Shown here: positions 51,570-61,324 of the stretch, piece after piece | Numbering within the stretch: position 1 is the stretch's first letter | Layout: every line of letters begins with the position of its first letter | Source of the DNA: an uncultured Rhodospirillales bacterium | Lineage (GTDB): Bacteria; Pseudomonadota; Alphaproteobacteria; Rhodospirillales; UBA2165 | Assembly (NCBI GenBank): GCA_913055735.1 | Contig: CAJXKD010000002.1 | Span: forward strand, 124,001 to 188,000 | Direction of reading: 5' to 3' | Length of the DNA stretch: 64,000 nucleotides | Position numbers and translations under genes: made by a program | Notes under the pieces: generated by a model | The model's input: the letters and a program-made list of their open reading frames with translations, nothing else | Told to the model about the DNA's origin: nothing | Database searches by the model: none

Positions 51570-51649
51570 CGTGCTTCCGCGCAACGGCGAAACCTTGTCC
51601 TGCGATGCAAGCGGGGGTTTAATTTATGTGGGCAAACGGGCAGGTAGCT

Positions 51650-53515
51650 ATGACCGACAATTCTGACAGATACCAAAGGTATGGCGGCGTCGACGAAAGC
51701 AGTGCCGCAAACGCACAACCCCTCAAAAAGATCTCCAGCGAGCGGCTAAAGAACATTCTAGAGAGCCACAAAAAATGGCTTGAGGGAAAGAAGGACCAAG
51801 GGAAACGTGCAAATCTGAGTAACAAAGATCTATCAGGTGCAACGTTTGCTTATGTCGATTTGACAGAAAGCAATTTCGATTCGGCAAATCTGTCATCTGC
51901 TAATTTCATGGAAGCGATCCTGAAGGATTCAACGCTCAATTACGCAAATCTACGGAACGTTTATGGATCATTTGCAAATTTTCAACGCTCCTGGTTGTGG
52001 AATGCGGATCTGCAGGGCGCCACATTTTTCGAAGCTGATTTTCGAGGTGCACGTTTAAAAACTACAAATTGTCGTCAAACAGATTTCGCAGGGTCGTCGT
52101 TTGAGGGCGAGGTCGAAATCAAAAAAAGCGACAAAGAGGGCAACGAATTTGTGACATTAGAATTTGCGTCTGCTGACTTTACAGGAGCTGATTTGCGCGA
52201 AGCAAGACTGGACGATGCCATCCTTTCAAAGGTTACCGGCCTTCAGTCCTGGCAACTTGCCGGCGCATCGTTGTCGAATGCCAAGCTCCCAAGCCAATTC
52301 TCCCAGTGGACCGGCCTCAAGTATGTCGAGGAGATTTCCAAGCATGCGCGGGGAATATTTCTCGCCGTCATTGCGGCCTGCGTGTTTTCCTGGCTGACCA
52401 TAGCAACCACTACCGACCCGGCCCTATTGCTCAACTCGGCGACCACGCCGCTCCCCATCATTCATACAAATGTACCCATCGCCGGATTTTATTGGTTCGC
52501 ACCGGTAATCCTGCTGGCGCTCTACTTTTATCTGCATTTCTACCTGCAGAGCCTATGGGAAGGGTTCGCCTGCCTGCCTGCCGTCTTTCCCGATGGGCTT
52601 ACCTTGGACAAACGGGCCTATCCCTGGATGCTCAACAGTCTCGTGCAGGCGCATTTCAAATTGCTGCGGTACCGGCGCCCCGCCTTCTCGCAGGCCAAGG
52701 TATTCTTTTCTATCCTCGCGGCATGGGGGCTTGTCCCCTTCACTTTATTCTTATTCTGGGGACGCTATTTCCCGCGCCAGGACTGGATCGGCTCAGGATT
52801 TCATATCCTGTTACTGACCTTGTCGGTATTTCTGGCGCTCGTGTTCTATGCAAGAGCGCGGGCGACATTACGGTTGGAGGAGCAACCAGAGTATTCATGG
52901 ATTTCTATGTTGACTGATACTGGCAACCTCGTGCGGTTGGCGCGGTCCTTGGCCGTAGGGAGTTTGGCAGTACTTCTTTTTCTCGGCGCCTATTTTGGAC
53001 ATCCGGTACACTATGGCGGTCCGGTGTGGCAGCGTTTCGTCGCAGAGGCCGGGTTCTTTATCGGGTTCGATCCGTTTCCGAATGCCGTTGAAGCCGATCT
53101 GTCCGAGAAAGGCAGCAATTGGCATGGGTTTGGTTCAACACAAGAGATGGAGGCCCAGTTCGAGCAAGTGCGTGGTGCCAAGCTGGCCAATCGGCGCCTA
53201 CGGTATGCCGATTTCTCCGGCGCCTTTCTCGTCAAGGCGGATTTGAGCCTCGCCAATTTGCGGCTGGCATTTCTGCGGCGAGCGGATTTACGCCGCGCCA
53301 ATCTTTATGAAGCGGATCTTCGTTGGGCGACGATGATCGATACTGACCTGAGTGGGGCTAATCTGCGCGGTGCCGATTTAACCGGTGCCTTCGGGTTGAC
53401 CCGCGACCAACTCGCGCGCGCCTGCGTCACCGATATTCGCGATCAGCCGAAACTCCCGGTCAATGTGGCGGGAACGGCATTGCGCCTTTGCCCGTCGGGG
53501 CAGTTTCTCCGCTAA
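51650..53515 (+). CDS. Pentapeptide-repeat membrane protein
   Basis: A 621-residue protein from the ATG at 51650 with AGGT upstream; a frame from 51626 adds eight residues. It has two pentapeptide-repeat blocks: residues about 50-210 ('[20 protein letters not shown]', '[15 protein letters not shown]') and about 500-580 ('[20 protein letters not shown]', '[20 protein letters not shown]'). Between them, residues 225-470, lie five or six membrane helices ('[20 protein letters not shown]', '[20 protein letters not shown]', '[20 protein letters not shown]' and others). The first third is AT-rich, unlike the rest of the window. Function unknown; a gain by transfer is possible. It converges on the monooxygenase gene with a four-base overlap. 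Confidence 0.85.
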   Translation: MTDNSDRYQRYGGVDESSAANAQPLKKISSERLKNILESHKKWLEGKKDQGKRANLSNKDLSGATFAYVDLTESNFDSANLSSANFMEAILKDSTLNYANLRNVYGSFANFQRSWLWNADLQGATFFEADFRGARLKTTNCRQTDFAGSSFEGEVEIKKSDKEGNEFVTLEFASADFTGADLREARLDDAILSKVTGLQSWQLAGASLSNAKLPSQFSQWTGLKYVEEISKHARGIFLAVIAACVFSWLTIATTTDPALLLNSATTPLPIIHTNVPIAGFYWFAPVILLALYFYLHFYLQSLWEGFACLPAVFPDGLTLDKRAYPWMLNSLVQAHFKLLRYRRPAFSQAKVFFSILAAWGLVPFTLFLFWGRYFPRQDWIGSGFHILLLTLSVFLALVFYARARATLRLEEQPEYSWISMLTDTGNLVRLARSLAVGSLAVLLFLGAYFGHPVHYGGPVWQRFVAEAGFFIGFDPFPNAVEADLSEKGSNWHGFGSTQEMEAQFEQVRGAKLANRRLRYADFSGAFLVKADLSLANLRLAFLRRADLRRANLYEADLRWATMIDTDLSGANLRGADLTGAFGLTRDQLARACVTDIRDQPKLPVNVAGTALRLCPSGQFLR

Positions 53516-55158
53516 CCGCCCCGCACCGTATCCACCAGCGCCGCAGGGTCGTGGGGTACAGCGTCGCCGCGCCAGGCGACGACCTGGTCCGGGCGGATTA
53601 GGGCGAGGGGAGCCTCATAGAGATCGCGGGCTTCCTCGCCGGGGATGTCGACCACGCTGAGCGGCAGGTTGCGGGACGCGGCGGCGGCTTCCAGGTCCTT
53701 CGTTTCGGGCGCGCCGTCGAGACGCAGTAGCGTGAACTCGAATCCGAATTTGTCATAAAGCGACGCCCCGTCCGGCAGCCACAGGTGCGGCGCGCGGCCG
53801 CCGGGGCAGGCGGTGGGCACGTAGTCGTTGGCGGCGTCGGGGGGCGGCGCGGTGCCGTCGGACACGATGATGGGCGAGCCGTCGCAGCGGGTGCCGAAGG
53901 TGATGCCGGGGATGTTGAACTCGGCGCGGGTATGGCGGTTGAGGTAAGCGCCCGCCTCGGTGCGGGCGGCGTCGCCCGCCGGTCCGTCCTCTTCCAGCGC
54001 CGGCGGGGCGGTGTAGAGACCGATGGAATCGGCGAAGCCGCGTGCGTAGGTGGTATTGCGCACGGCGCCGGGGCGGCGTTCCGGCTCGTAGCTGGCCAGC
54101 AACGCCGGTCCGCCCCAGCCGTTGAGCACGGCGGCGAGCTTCCAGCCGAGATTGACCGCATCCTCGATGGCGGTGTTGTAGCCGAGCCCGCCCGCGGGCG
54201 TGAACAGATGCGCCGCGTCGCCGCCGATGAAGATGCGCCCGTGCTGCAGATGTTCGGCGACCAGGGCGAACCCCGCGGTCCAGGACGAGCGCGCGATGAT
54301 GTCGAAGTCGACCTCGCAGCCCATGGTCTGGGCGAACATGGCGCGGGCGTGGGTTTCGCTGACCTTGTCTTTGTCCTCGCCCGGCTTCAGTTGGGTGTGG
54401 AAGACGAACTCGTCCTTGCCGTCGACGGCGGCCATAAAGCTCCGGCGGTCCTTGTTGAACGACCAGTACATCCAGGCCCGCTCGCCGTTGATGAGGTCAT
54501 AAAGATGCGGTGCGCGCATATAGATGGCGTGCATGTCGCCACCCATGAAATCCCGCTGTACGCCGGATTCACCGGTGTACTGAAACCCGAGATGACGGCG
54601 CGCGACGCTGCGGGCGCCGTCGGCCCCGATAAGATAAGACGCGGTTACGGTAGTTTCGCGGCCCTTATGCCGTGCCGTTGCTGAGACGTGATCGCCGTGA
54701 TCGGCAACCGCGGTCACTTCATGTTCATAGCGCAGATCGATGGTCGGCAGTTTCGCGGCATGCTTGAGCATCACCCGCTCCACGTACATCTGCGAGACGC
54801 GGTGGGGCAGTTCGGCGGCGCTCCATGCCCCTGACATTTGCTTGATCAAATCCTTGGTTTCACCTGAGGCGGGCAGCTGGAAGCGCGCCAGTTCATAAGC
54901 GCTGTAGCGGGTGAAATAGGCGATGTCGGTGGGGTAGTCGGCGGGCAGGCCTTGTGCGCGCACCTCGTCGACGAAGCCCAGGCGTCGGAAATGTTCCATG
55001 GTCCGCGCCTGAGTGGCGTTGGCTTGGGGATTGATGGCGGTGGAGGCGTCCTGATCGAACAGGATGGCGCGGATGCCGCGCCGGCCAAGCTCGTTGGCGA
55101 GCATCAGGCCGCACGGCCCGCCGCCCACAATGATTACATCAGTATCGAGAGGTTTCAT
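53512..55158 (-). CDS. FAD-dependent aromatic monooxygenase
   Basis: A 548-residue flavoprotein of the PHBH/phenol hydroxylase group. FAD-binding Rossmann motif '[20 protein letters not shown]' is at the N-terminus, '[14 protein letters not shown]' follows, and the second FAD motif '[20 protein letters not shown]' with '[14 protein letters not shown]' is mid-protein. The C-terminal thioredoxin-like domain is degenerate. Members hydroxylate phenols and related rings (MhpA- and PheA-like); the substrate cannot be told. It is beside a dehydrogenase and DUF3237 gene, consistent with an aromatic catabolic group. Confidence 0.88.
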   Translation of the reverse strand: MKPLDTDVIIVGGGPCGLMLANELGRRGIRAILFDQDASTAINPQANATQARTMEHFRRLGFVDEVRAQGLPADYPTDIAYFTRYSAYELARFQLPASGETKDLIKQMSGAWSAAELPHRVSQMYVERVMLKHAAKLPTIDLRYEHEVTAVADHGDHVSATARHKGRETTVTASYLIGADGARSVARRHLGFQYTGESGVQRDFMGGDMHAIYMRAPHLYDLINGERAWMYWSFNKDRRSFMAAVDGKDEFVFHTQLKPGEDKDKVSETHARAMFAQTMGCEVDFDIIARSSWTAGFALVAEHLQHGRIFIGGDAAHLFTPAGGLGYNTAIEDAVNLGWKLAAVLNGWGGPALLASYEPERRPGAVRNTTYARGFADSIGLYTAPPALEEDGPAGDAARTEAGAYLNRHTRAEFNIPGITFGTRCDGSPIIVSDGTAPPPDAANDYVPTACPGGRAPHLWLPDGASLYDKFGFEFTLLRLDGAPETKDLEAAAASRNLPLSVVDIPGEEARDLYEAPLALIRPDQVVAWRGDAVPHDPAALVDTVRGG

Positions 55159-55229
55159 GCGGCAAATGTGTGGGGCGGTAGCCCACTCGAGTCAAGCATG
55201 GGCAACTTAAGTACGAGGCGGAAACGGCG

Positions 55230-56138
55230 TCAGTCGTTTAGGGCGACGCCGTTCTTCTTTTCCCAAGTCTGCAGGGCAGCGGTGAAATCGGCCCCCGGCT
55301 GATCGTCGTTGCTTTCGTGGAACAGCTTGCGGACGGCGGCGTTGACTGGCGCGTCGATGCCACAGGCATCTGCGAGCCCGCCCGAGATCTCCACGTCCTT
55401 GGTGAGCAGGGCGAGGGAGAATCCGGCGGCGAACTTGCGTGGCAGGACTTGTCCGGGGAAGGCATGTTCGCTCGTCAGGCTGCGGCCCGTCGAGACGTTG
55501 ATGATGTCGAGGACCGTCTTGGGGTCGACACCGAACTTCTTGCCGATGATCAGCGACTCGGCGACCGCGGCATAGGATGCCGCCGCGCAATAATTGTTGA
55601 GCGACTTCACCGCGTGGCCGCTGCCGACGGGGCCGGTGCGGAACAGGTTCTTGCCCATGGTTTCGAGGAGCGGGGTGATCTTGGCGATGGCGTCGTCGTC
55701 CTCACCGCCGATCATTAGGGTGAGGGTGCCGGCCTTGGCCCCGGGCGTGCCGCCCGACACCGGCGCATCGATCAGGGTGACACCGGCCTTGGCCAGTTCG
55801 GCGGCAAGCTTCTGCGTGCCGACCGGCTCGGACGAACTCATATCGACGACGATGGTGCCTTCCTTGAGGTGCCGGCGGAGACCGCCGTCTTCCATTTCCA
55901 GCATGACGTTCGTGACAATGGGGCCGGTGGGCAGCATGGTGACCACCATGTCGCTACGCTCGCCGAGGTCGGCGAGGTTGGGGCAGGCTCGGCCACCGAC
56001 TTCTTGGGCAAATTTCTGGGTGAGGGCGGTGTTCGCATCGAACACGTTGACCTCGAACCCGCCTTTCAACACGTTGCTCGCCATGGGCCAGCCCATGTTG
56101 CCGATGCCGATGAAGCCGATCTTCTCGTCTTTTGCCAC
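55230..56138 (-). CDS. NAD-dependent 3-hydroxyisobutyrate dehydrogenase-family oxidoreductase
   Basis: A 302-residue beta-hydroxyacid dehydrogenase. The nucleotide-binding opening 'KIGFIGIGNMGWPMASNVLK' has GxGxxG, the substrate-binding segment 'DAPVSGGTPGAKAGTLTLMI' is canonical, and the catalytic Lys is in 'GSGHAVKSLNNYCAAASY'. It oxidises a beta-hydroxy acid such as 3-hydroxyisobutyrate or a related compound; the exact substrate is unknown. Start is a GTG at 56138 with GGGAGGGA upstream. It lies 12 bases after the DUF3237 gene in the same direction. Confidence 0.92.
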   Translation of the reverse strand: MAKDEKIGFIGIGNMGWPMASNVLKGGFEVNVFDANTALTQKFAQEVGGRACPNLADLGERSDMVVTMLPTGPIVTNVMLEMEDGGLRRHLKEGTIVVDMSSSEPVGTQKLAAELAKAGVTLIDAPVSGGTPGAKAGTLTLMIGGEDDDAIAKITPLLETMGKNLFRTGPVGSGHAVKSLNNYCAAASYAAVAESLIIGKKFGVDPKTVLDIINVSTGRSLTSEHAFPGQVLPRKFAAGFSLALLTKDVEISGGLADACGIDAPVNAAVRKLFHESNDDQPGADFTAALQTWEKKNGVALND

Positions 56139-56150
56139 GGTAGTCCCTCC

Positions 56151-56603
56151 CTAAAGAACTTCGTAGAAGCTGAGTTCGACACTTGATTTGAGGCGCGCAC
56201 CGGTGGCGACGAAGATGGTGTGGTTCATCCACTCATATTGCGGTGCGGCGGTTTCAAGGGTCGCGGCGGTGCGCATGTAGTATTCGGACGGATCGACCGG
56301 TTCGCCGGTAGCGATGCGTTTCAGCACTTCGGTCGGCCCGTGCCGGAAGCCTTTGTTTTCTATATAGATCAGGGCATCGTCTTCGGCTTCGATAGTATAG
56401 CGCGCGTCGAGAAACGCCGTCCCATCGCGCCACACGAGTTGCCAGTCCGCGCCGCCCCGCAGCACTTTGCCCGTGAGTTTGGGGCCCTTCACGTGCCCGC
56501 CGGTAATATTGATGATGCGCCGGTTGCCGGTGGGAATATCGCCGAATTCCTGCGGTGGATCGAGCGTGATGTTGATATCGAAAGCGTGCGCCAACTCGAT
56601 CAT
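56151..56603 (-). CDS. DUF3237 protein
   Basis: A 150-residue protein. The family pattern is clear from the ATG at 56603: 'IELAHAFDINITLDPPQEFG', 'GNRRIINITGGHVKGPKLTG', 'KVLRGGADWQLVWRDGTAFL', 'DARYTIEAEDDALIYIENKG'. A longer frame opens at a TTG (56687), but its extra residues do not match the family and GGGAG lies ten bases before the later ATG. DUF3237 proteins have no established activity and often sit beside catabolic genes, as here. Confidence 0.88.
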   Translation of the reverse strand: MIELAHAFDINITLDPPQEFGDIPTGNRRIINITGGHVKGPKLTGKVLRGGADWQLVWRDGTAFLDARYTIEAEDDALIYIENKGFRHGPTEVLKRIATGEPVDPSEYYMRTAATLETAAPQYEWMNHTIFVATGARLKSSVELSFYEVL

Positions 56604-56805
56604 GCGGCGTAATCTCCCTGTTTCGTTTTCCTTGTTGGCCGGATTTGCGATTACGACCATCTCGTCGGCGTTTTCGATCTTTGTCAATGATCAACGGGAC
56701 ACGGACGCGGCTTGTGTCCGCGCACCGGTATGGCCATGAGACCGCAAATCTGCGAAAAGCCGGGAACGGTGAAAATGCCGGTATCGAGCAGGGAGATGGG
56801 TGGAG

Positions 56806-57519
56806 ATGACAAACGACGAAAATAAACTACGGATCGGCATGGTGCTGTTCCCCAAATTGACGGCGCTCGATCTCGTCGGCCCGTATGAGGTGTTGGCGAC
56901 CTCGCCAAACGCTCAGGTCGATCTCCTGTGGCATAGGATCGAGCCCGTTGAGGCAATGGGTGGCATGCCGGTCTTGCCGACGGCGACGTTCGACGGATAC
57001 ATGCCGCCGGATGTGCTGTTTGTTCCCGGTGGGCCGGGGCAGTTGGCGGCAATGGATGACATGCCCCTGATAAGCTTTCTGCAAGAGGCCGCCCCTGCGG
57101 CACGCTACGTCACCTCGGTGTGTACGGGCTCCCTTGTGCTCGCCGCGGCAGGTTTGCTTCGGGACAAGCGCGCGACTTGTCACTGGGCATCGCTCGATCA
57201 ATTGGCTTTGATGGGCGCTATCCCAGTGCAGGATCGGGTGGTGGAGGACGGCGATACGATCACCGGCGCGGGGGTCACATCGGGCATCGATTTCGGTCTC
57301 GTGCTTGCATCGAGGTTGTGGGGAGAGGAAGCGGCGCGGCGCATCCAACTCGTGCTCGAATATGATCCGGCGCCGCCTTTCGACAGTGGATCGGTTCGCG
57401 CCGCCGATCCCGCCTTGGTTTCGGGATTGCGTGATCGGATGTCGGCCATCACGGAAACACGGCGCGCCACCGCCGCACGTATCGGCCGCGATCGCCTCAA
57501 ACTTCAGACGGTCAAGTAA
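56806..57519 (+). CDS. DJ-1/PfpI-family protein
   Basis: A 237-residue GATase1-like protein related to isonitrile hydratase and AraC-type amidase domains. The nucleophile Cys sits in 'YVTSVCTGSLVLAAAGLLRD', the classical sharp turn; 'KRATCHWASLDQL' and 'LVGPYEVLATSPNAQVDLL' are typical. No DNA-binding domain. Function may be isonitrile hydratase-like or unknown. The ATG at 56806 has GGGAG ten bases upstream. Divergent from DUF3237. Confidence 0.85.
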   Translation: MTNDENKLRIGMVLFPKLTALDLVGPYEVLATSPNAQVDLLWHRIEPVEAMGGMPVLPTATFDGYMPPDVLFVPGGPGQLAAMDDMPLISFLQEAAPAARYVTSVCTGSLVLAAAGLLRDKRATCHWASLDQLALMGAIPVQDRVVEDGDTITGAGVTSGIDFGLVLASRLWGEEAARRIQLVLEYDPAPPFDSGSVRAADPALVSGLRDRMSAITETRRATAARIGRDRLKLQTVK

Positions 57520-57539
57520 TGGGATAAATTGCGGTCGAG

Positions 57540-58625
57540 CTATTGCCGTTTTCTATCGTCGGCGGCGGCAATTATCTTACGGAGCGAAAGGATGACGTTC
57601 GGATCGGTGTGGGGAAGCGATTTGACGATCTTTTCGCCCTCTTCGACGGTGGAGAAACTAAGCGCCCCTTGTTCGGCTGCCTCCTTGATATAGGCAGGGT
57701 CGTTCCGTGTAGCGTCAAAGCTTGTGCGGAGCTCGGCAATGGCGTCGGCAGGTGTGCCCGGGGGTGCGAATACGGCGATGGCTAAATTGCCGAGCACGAG
57801 TTGCAGCCATTTCACAACATCCCAGGCGGGACCGGACGGATATTTGCCGTCATGTGCCAGCCGGTAGATATCGACCAAACTGGAGATGCCCTGCTTATCG
57901 AGTTCCGGGATGTGATCGACGGTGCCGTCCGACCGGACGCTTGGAAAATACCACAGCGGCATTGCCCTTTGGCGGTCGATCATGCTGGGCTTTACCTGAG
58001 CGCGGTAAAAGGTGGTTGTCGCCAAATCTATATCGGCCTGACCGCTCTGTAGGGCAGCCAATCGCTGTGGGCTTGCTTGGTAACCCGGGATGTAGATGTA
58101 GTCGACGCCCATCAGCTGCAATGCGGCACCGTTCAATATATCGAAATTGCCCGTCGAGTGAGAACCGGCAAGCCTCAGATTTTTGGCGCTGCCAATACGC
58201 TCTGGCGTGGCGACGCCGGCGCCGGCTCGGATATAGCTGATCCTGGCCGTCGCTCCGCCGCCAATGAATTCCATGCGGGCATAATCGAATTGTATGCCTT
58301 TCGCGCCCAATACCCAGGCCACCGGCGCCCATGGAGACATCAGTACAGTCAGCCCGTCCGATTTGGCCTCGCTGTAGACAAAATTAGTTGCCTTGACCCC
58401 GCCCCGTCCGGGAATGTTCCGAACGGTCATGCCCGCGACCCCGGTCAGATGACGGCGCCAATGCCGAACGAACGTACGTGTGGTTATATCCGACCCGCCG
58501 CCTCGGCTGAAGCCGTTAATGACGGTGACCATCTTGCCGACGTAATGGTCGGCAGACGCCTGTCCAGTCAGGTACATCGTTGCTGCCAGTGCCGCAGCAA
58601 TCCCAACATACAACTTCCGTCGCAT
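57540..58625 (-). CDS. TctC/Bug-type periplasmic solute-binding protein
   Basis: A 361-residue exported protein. Signal peptide from the ATG at 58625 ('RKLYVGIAAALAATMYLTGQ', cleaved after ASA). The fold matches the tripartite tricarboxylate transporter receptors: 'VTVINGFSRGGGSDITTRTF', 'VRNIPGRGGVKATNFVYSEA', 'ALQSGQADIDLATTTFYRAQ', 'APPGTPADAIAELRTSFDAT'. Binds an organic acid whose identity is unknown. No transporter membrane subunit is adjacent, which is common for orphan Bug proteins. The frame opens at a TTG four codons earlier, which lacks a better signal. Confidence 0.88.
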   Translation of the reverse strand: MRRKLYVGIAAALAATMYLTGQASADHYVGKMVTVINGFSRGGGSDITTRTFVRHWRRHLTGVAGMTVRNIPGRGGVKATNFVYSEAKSDGLTVLMSPWAPVAWVLGAKGIQFDYARMEFIGGGATARISYIRAGAGVATPERIGSAKNLRLAGSHSTGNFDILNGAALQLMGVDYIYIPGYQASPQRLAALQSGQADIDLATTTFYRAQVKPSMIDRQRAMPLWYFPSVRSDGTVDHIPELDKQGISSLVDIYRLAHDGKYPSGPAWDVVKWLQLVLGNLAIAVFAPPGTPADAIAELRTSFDATRNDPAYIKEAAEQGALSFSTVEEGEKIVKSLPHTDPNVILSLRKIIAAADDRKRQ

Positions 58626-58910
58626 CAATTCCCTCAAAGGATCCGCAATTTATCGCGCGGATTTCTCTGCAGAGTGAACAATATCAATGTTAACGAATGT
58701 TTCGCACGGTGTTAACGGATGTTTCCGGTCACAGTCATGCGACGGGTAATTTCTTATGAAGTGGAACGTGACGTTGCCGGTTAGAATTGTCGATTGTGAA
58801 AGCGCCGGCACCATAAAACGGCAACGTGACATGCTGGTGATGGAGATATTTCGTAGGGGCCGCACGAAGGAATAAGTGCAAAAAAGCTAAATACGTAGGG
58901 AGGGAAAAAG

Positions 58911-59621
58911 ATGGCGACATTCGTACTGGTTCATGGCGCTTGGCACGGTGGATGGTGCTACCGCAAAACCGCGCAAAATTTACGGGCTCAGGGACACGAG
59001 GTCTTCACGCCGTCGCTGACCGGGCTCGGCGACCGGGTGCATCTGTTGTCACCTGACGTCAACCTCGAAACCCACGTTACCGATATCGTCAATTTATTTG
59101 TGGCCGAAGAGATCGAAGATGCTGTTTTGTGCGGTCACAGCTATGGCGGCATGGTGATTACCGGCGTCGCCGAGCAATTGGCGGACAAGATTGGATCGTT
59201 GGTTTATCTGGATGCCTACGTGCCCGAGAGCGGCAAGTCGCTTCTCGATATGGCAAAGCCGGAACGCCGAGACAGTCTTAAGGCGATTGCCATGGAGAAG
59301 GGAGAAGGCTGGTATCTGCCTGTGCCCGACGGTATTTGGACGATTGCCGACCCGGCAGATAAAGCATGGGTCGATAGACGCGTCGGTCCACACCCGATTG
59401 CCACCATGTTGCAGCCCCTCGCCCATACGGATCCTTGGGACCGTGTAAAAAGGAGAATTTTTGTTCTTGCCGAAGGGAATTCCATGTCGGTTTTTTGGGC
59501 TTTCGCCGAGGCGCTCCGGAAAGATGCGGATTGGTACGTGATCGGGGTGCCCTGCGGTCACGACGTGATGGTCGATATGCCGGAACGTCTTGCCCAAATA
59601 CTCCTTGAGGCGTCCTCCTAA
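58911..59621 (+). CDS. Alpha/beta-hydrolase (esterase-like)
   Basis: A 236-residue hydrolase. Oxyanion segment 'FVLVHGAWHGGWCYRKTAQN', nucleophile Ser in 'LCGHSYGGMVITGVAEQL', and catalytic His in 'GVPCGHDVMVDMPERLAQIL' are all present. This pattern is that of methylesterase or salicylate-binding-type hydrolases. The ATG at 58911 has GGGAGGG upstream. Last gene before the flgB group, with about 150 bases between; substrate unknown. Confidence 0.88.
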   Translation: MATFVLVHGAWHGGWCYRKTAQNLRAQGHEVFTPSLTGLGDRVHLLSPDVNLETHVTDIVNLFVAEEIEDAVLCGHSYGGMVITGVAEQLADKIGSLVYLDAYVPESGKSLLDMAKPERRDSLKAIAMEKGEGWYLPVPDGIWTIADPADKAWVDRRVGPHPIATMLQPLAHTDPWDRVKRRIFVLAEGNSMSVFWAFAEALRKDADWYVIGVPCGHDVMVDMPERLAQILLEASS

Positions 59622-59769
59622 GAGGTAAAAAAATCCAAGAAAACCGGGCATTTTACTGAATTTTAATGCGGTTGCTCCACACTCCGCGCTGATCGGGTCC
59701 AAGGCCGTTTGGACCTGACCAGAACAAAAGTCGCGCCGTAAAATAGCGTGCCGACCAGTGGATGGGCCG

Positions 59770-60186
59770 ATGGAGCTGACGAACGTCCCGGTGTTCGGGA
59801 AAATCCGTCAAAAAATGGGTTGGTTGAACCAACGTCAGAAAGTGTTGGCGCAGAACATCGCAAACGCCGACACGCCGGAATATCGCGCCCGCGATCTCAA
59901 AGCATTGAAGCTCGACGGCAAGATCCGCGAGCCCGCGACGTTCCGGATCAGTGTTTCGACGACCAACCCCATGCATATCGGTATCCCCAGGCGGGGGACG
60001 GGCAACTTCAAGGAAGCTGACGTACGCCGGCCGTTGGAAACGGCGCCGAATGGCAACTCCGTGGTTCTCGAAGAGCAAATGGTCAAGATGAATCAGACGG
60101 TAATCGACCACGGTCTGGTCACGGAACTGTACAAAAAACACATGAATATGATTCGCACTGCGGTTCGCAGCGGTGGGGCTACGTAA
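59770..60186 (+). CDS. flgB: FlgB, proximal rod protein
   Basis: A 138-residue rod protein from the ATG at 59770; a GTG four codons earlier extends the frame. It has the axial N-terminal pattern ('RQKVLAQNIANADTPEYRAR') and ends 'LYKKHMNMIRTAVRSGGAT'. Normal length. First of flgB-flgC-fliE-fliQ-fliR-flhB. No clear sigma-54 promoter is seen upstream. Confidence 0.94.
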   Translation: MELTNVPVFGKIRQKMGWLNQRQKVLAQNIANADTPEYRARDLKALKLDGKIREPATFRISVSTTNPMHIGIPRRGTGNFKEADVRRPLETAPNGNSVVLEEQMVKMNQTVIDHGLVTELYKKHMNMIRTAVRSGGAT

Positions 60187-60198
60187 TAGGGGCGACGC

Positions 60199-60618
60199 AT
60201 GGCAGATGACCTATACAGCACGTTCAAGATCTCGGCGGCCGGGTTGAAAGCCCAGGGAACGCGTCTTCGCGTCATCTCCGAGAATATTGCGAACGCCGAC
60301 TCCTTGCCGACAGAACCGGGCGGACAACCGTATCGGCGCAAGGTGGTTACCTTCAAGAACAGGCTGGATCGTGAAACCGGAATGGACCTCGTTCGCTCGG
60401 ATCGCATTCGCACGGACCGGTCTGAGTTTAAGCGCCGTTTCGATCCGCAGCATCCTGCGGCAGACGAAAACGGATATGTCCTGACCCCCAACGTAAATAC
60501 GTTGATTGAGGTGATGGACATGCGTGAGGCGCAGCGGTCCTACGAAGCCAACCTCAATGTGATCAGAACCACGAAGTCGATGATCCAAAGGACCATCGAC
60601 GTGTTGCGTGGCAGATAA
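60199..60618 (+). CDS. flgC: FlgC, proximal rod protein
   Basis: A 139-residue rod protein. Contains 'FKISAAGLKAQGTRLRVISE', 'NIANADSLPTEPGGQPYRRK' and C-terminal 'VMDMREAQRSYEANLNVIRT', all typical. Normal length. Starts 12 bases after flgB; fliE follows after an 80-base spacer. Confidence 0.96.
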   Translation: MADDLYSTFKISAAGLKAQGTRLRVISENIANADSLPTEPGGQPYRRKVVTFKNRLDRETGMDLVRSDRIRTDRSEFKRRFDPQHPAADENGYVLTPNVNTLIEVMDMREAQRSYEANLNVIRTTKSMIQRTIDVLRGR

Positions 60619-60698
60619 AACGGAAAATGGAAATCAAACGTTCGGACCGCCGGTATTGGATTCCGGCCGGCAGATGACGACAGAGCCAGGAGACCGAG

Positions 60699-61019
60699 AT
60701 GGCCATTGAACTTGCCAACGCAATTAGCGCTTACAACGCCGCGGCCAAACGAGTTGGCGAGGGTGCGCCCGATGCCACATCGGCCGCGCCGGCGGAAGGC
60801 GGTGGAGATTTTGCGTCGATGCTGCGGGGATTCGCCCATGACGCGATCGCTACGGGTCACAACAGTGAAAAAATGAGCGTGGCCGCCGCGGCTGGGCAGG
60901 CTGATATTAATGACGTGGTTGTTGCCGTCGCGGAGGCTGAATTGGCCCTGAACACGGTAACGTCCATTCGCGACAAGGTTATTTCGGCTTATCAGCAAAT
61001 CATTCGCATGCCGATCTAG
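60699..61019 (+). CDS. fliE: FliE, hook-basal body junction protein
   Basis: A 106-residue protein linking the MS ring to the rod. The C-terminal part is typical: 'AGQADINDVVVAVAEAELAL' and 'NTVTSIRDKVISAYQQIIRM'. The N-terminus is less conserved, as usual. The ATG at 60699 has an AGGAGA motif upstream. fliQ follows after 33 bases. Confidence 0.93.
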   Translation: MAIELANAISAYNAAAKRVGEGAPDATSAAPAEGGGDFASMLRGFAHDAIATGHNSEKMSVAAAAGQADINDVVVAVAEAELALNTVTSIRDKVISAYQQIIRMPI

Positions 61020-61052
61020 GCGACCGATCTAGACGGAGGTGGCATTGCGATC

Positions 61053-61319
61053 ATGGACCAGGCAGCCGTTCTTGAAATTGGCCAGGAAGCCTTCTTCGTC
61101 ATTTTAAAGTCGGGTGGGCCCGTCATGGCGGCAGGTTTGGTCGTTGGCTTGGCGATTGCCATTTTCCAAACTCTTACCTCGATCCAGGAAATGACACTCA
61201 CGTTTGTGCCGAAGATCATTATGATCTTTGCCGCGGTCATCTTTTTCATGCCCTTTATGATGACGACGATCATCGAGTTCGCGCAAACGCTGTTTGATCG
61301 AATGATTGTCCTGGGCTAG
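61053..61319 (+). CDS. fliQ: FliQ, flagellar export gate protein
   Basis: An 88-residue, two-helix membrane protein. Family segments: 'LEIGQEAFFVILKSGGPVMA', 'GLVVGLAIAIFQTLTSIQEM' and 'TLTFVPKIIMIFAAVIFFMP'. FliQ packs around the FliP-FliR gate. Its stop is five bases before the fliR ATG. Confidence 0.96.
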   Translation: MDQAAVLEIGQEAFFVILKSGGPVMAAGLVVGLAIAIFQTLTSIQEMTLTFVPKIIMIFAAVIFFMPFMMTTIIEFAQTLFDRMIVLG

Positions 61320-61324
61320 CAGCC

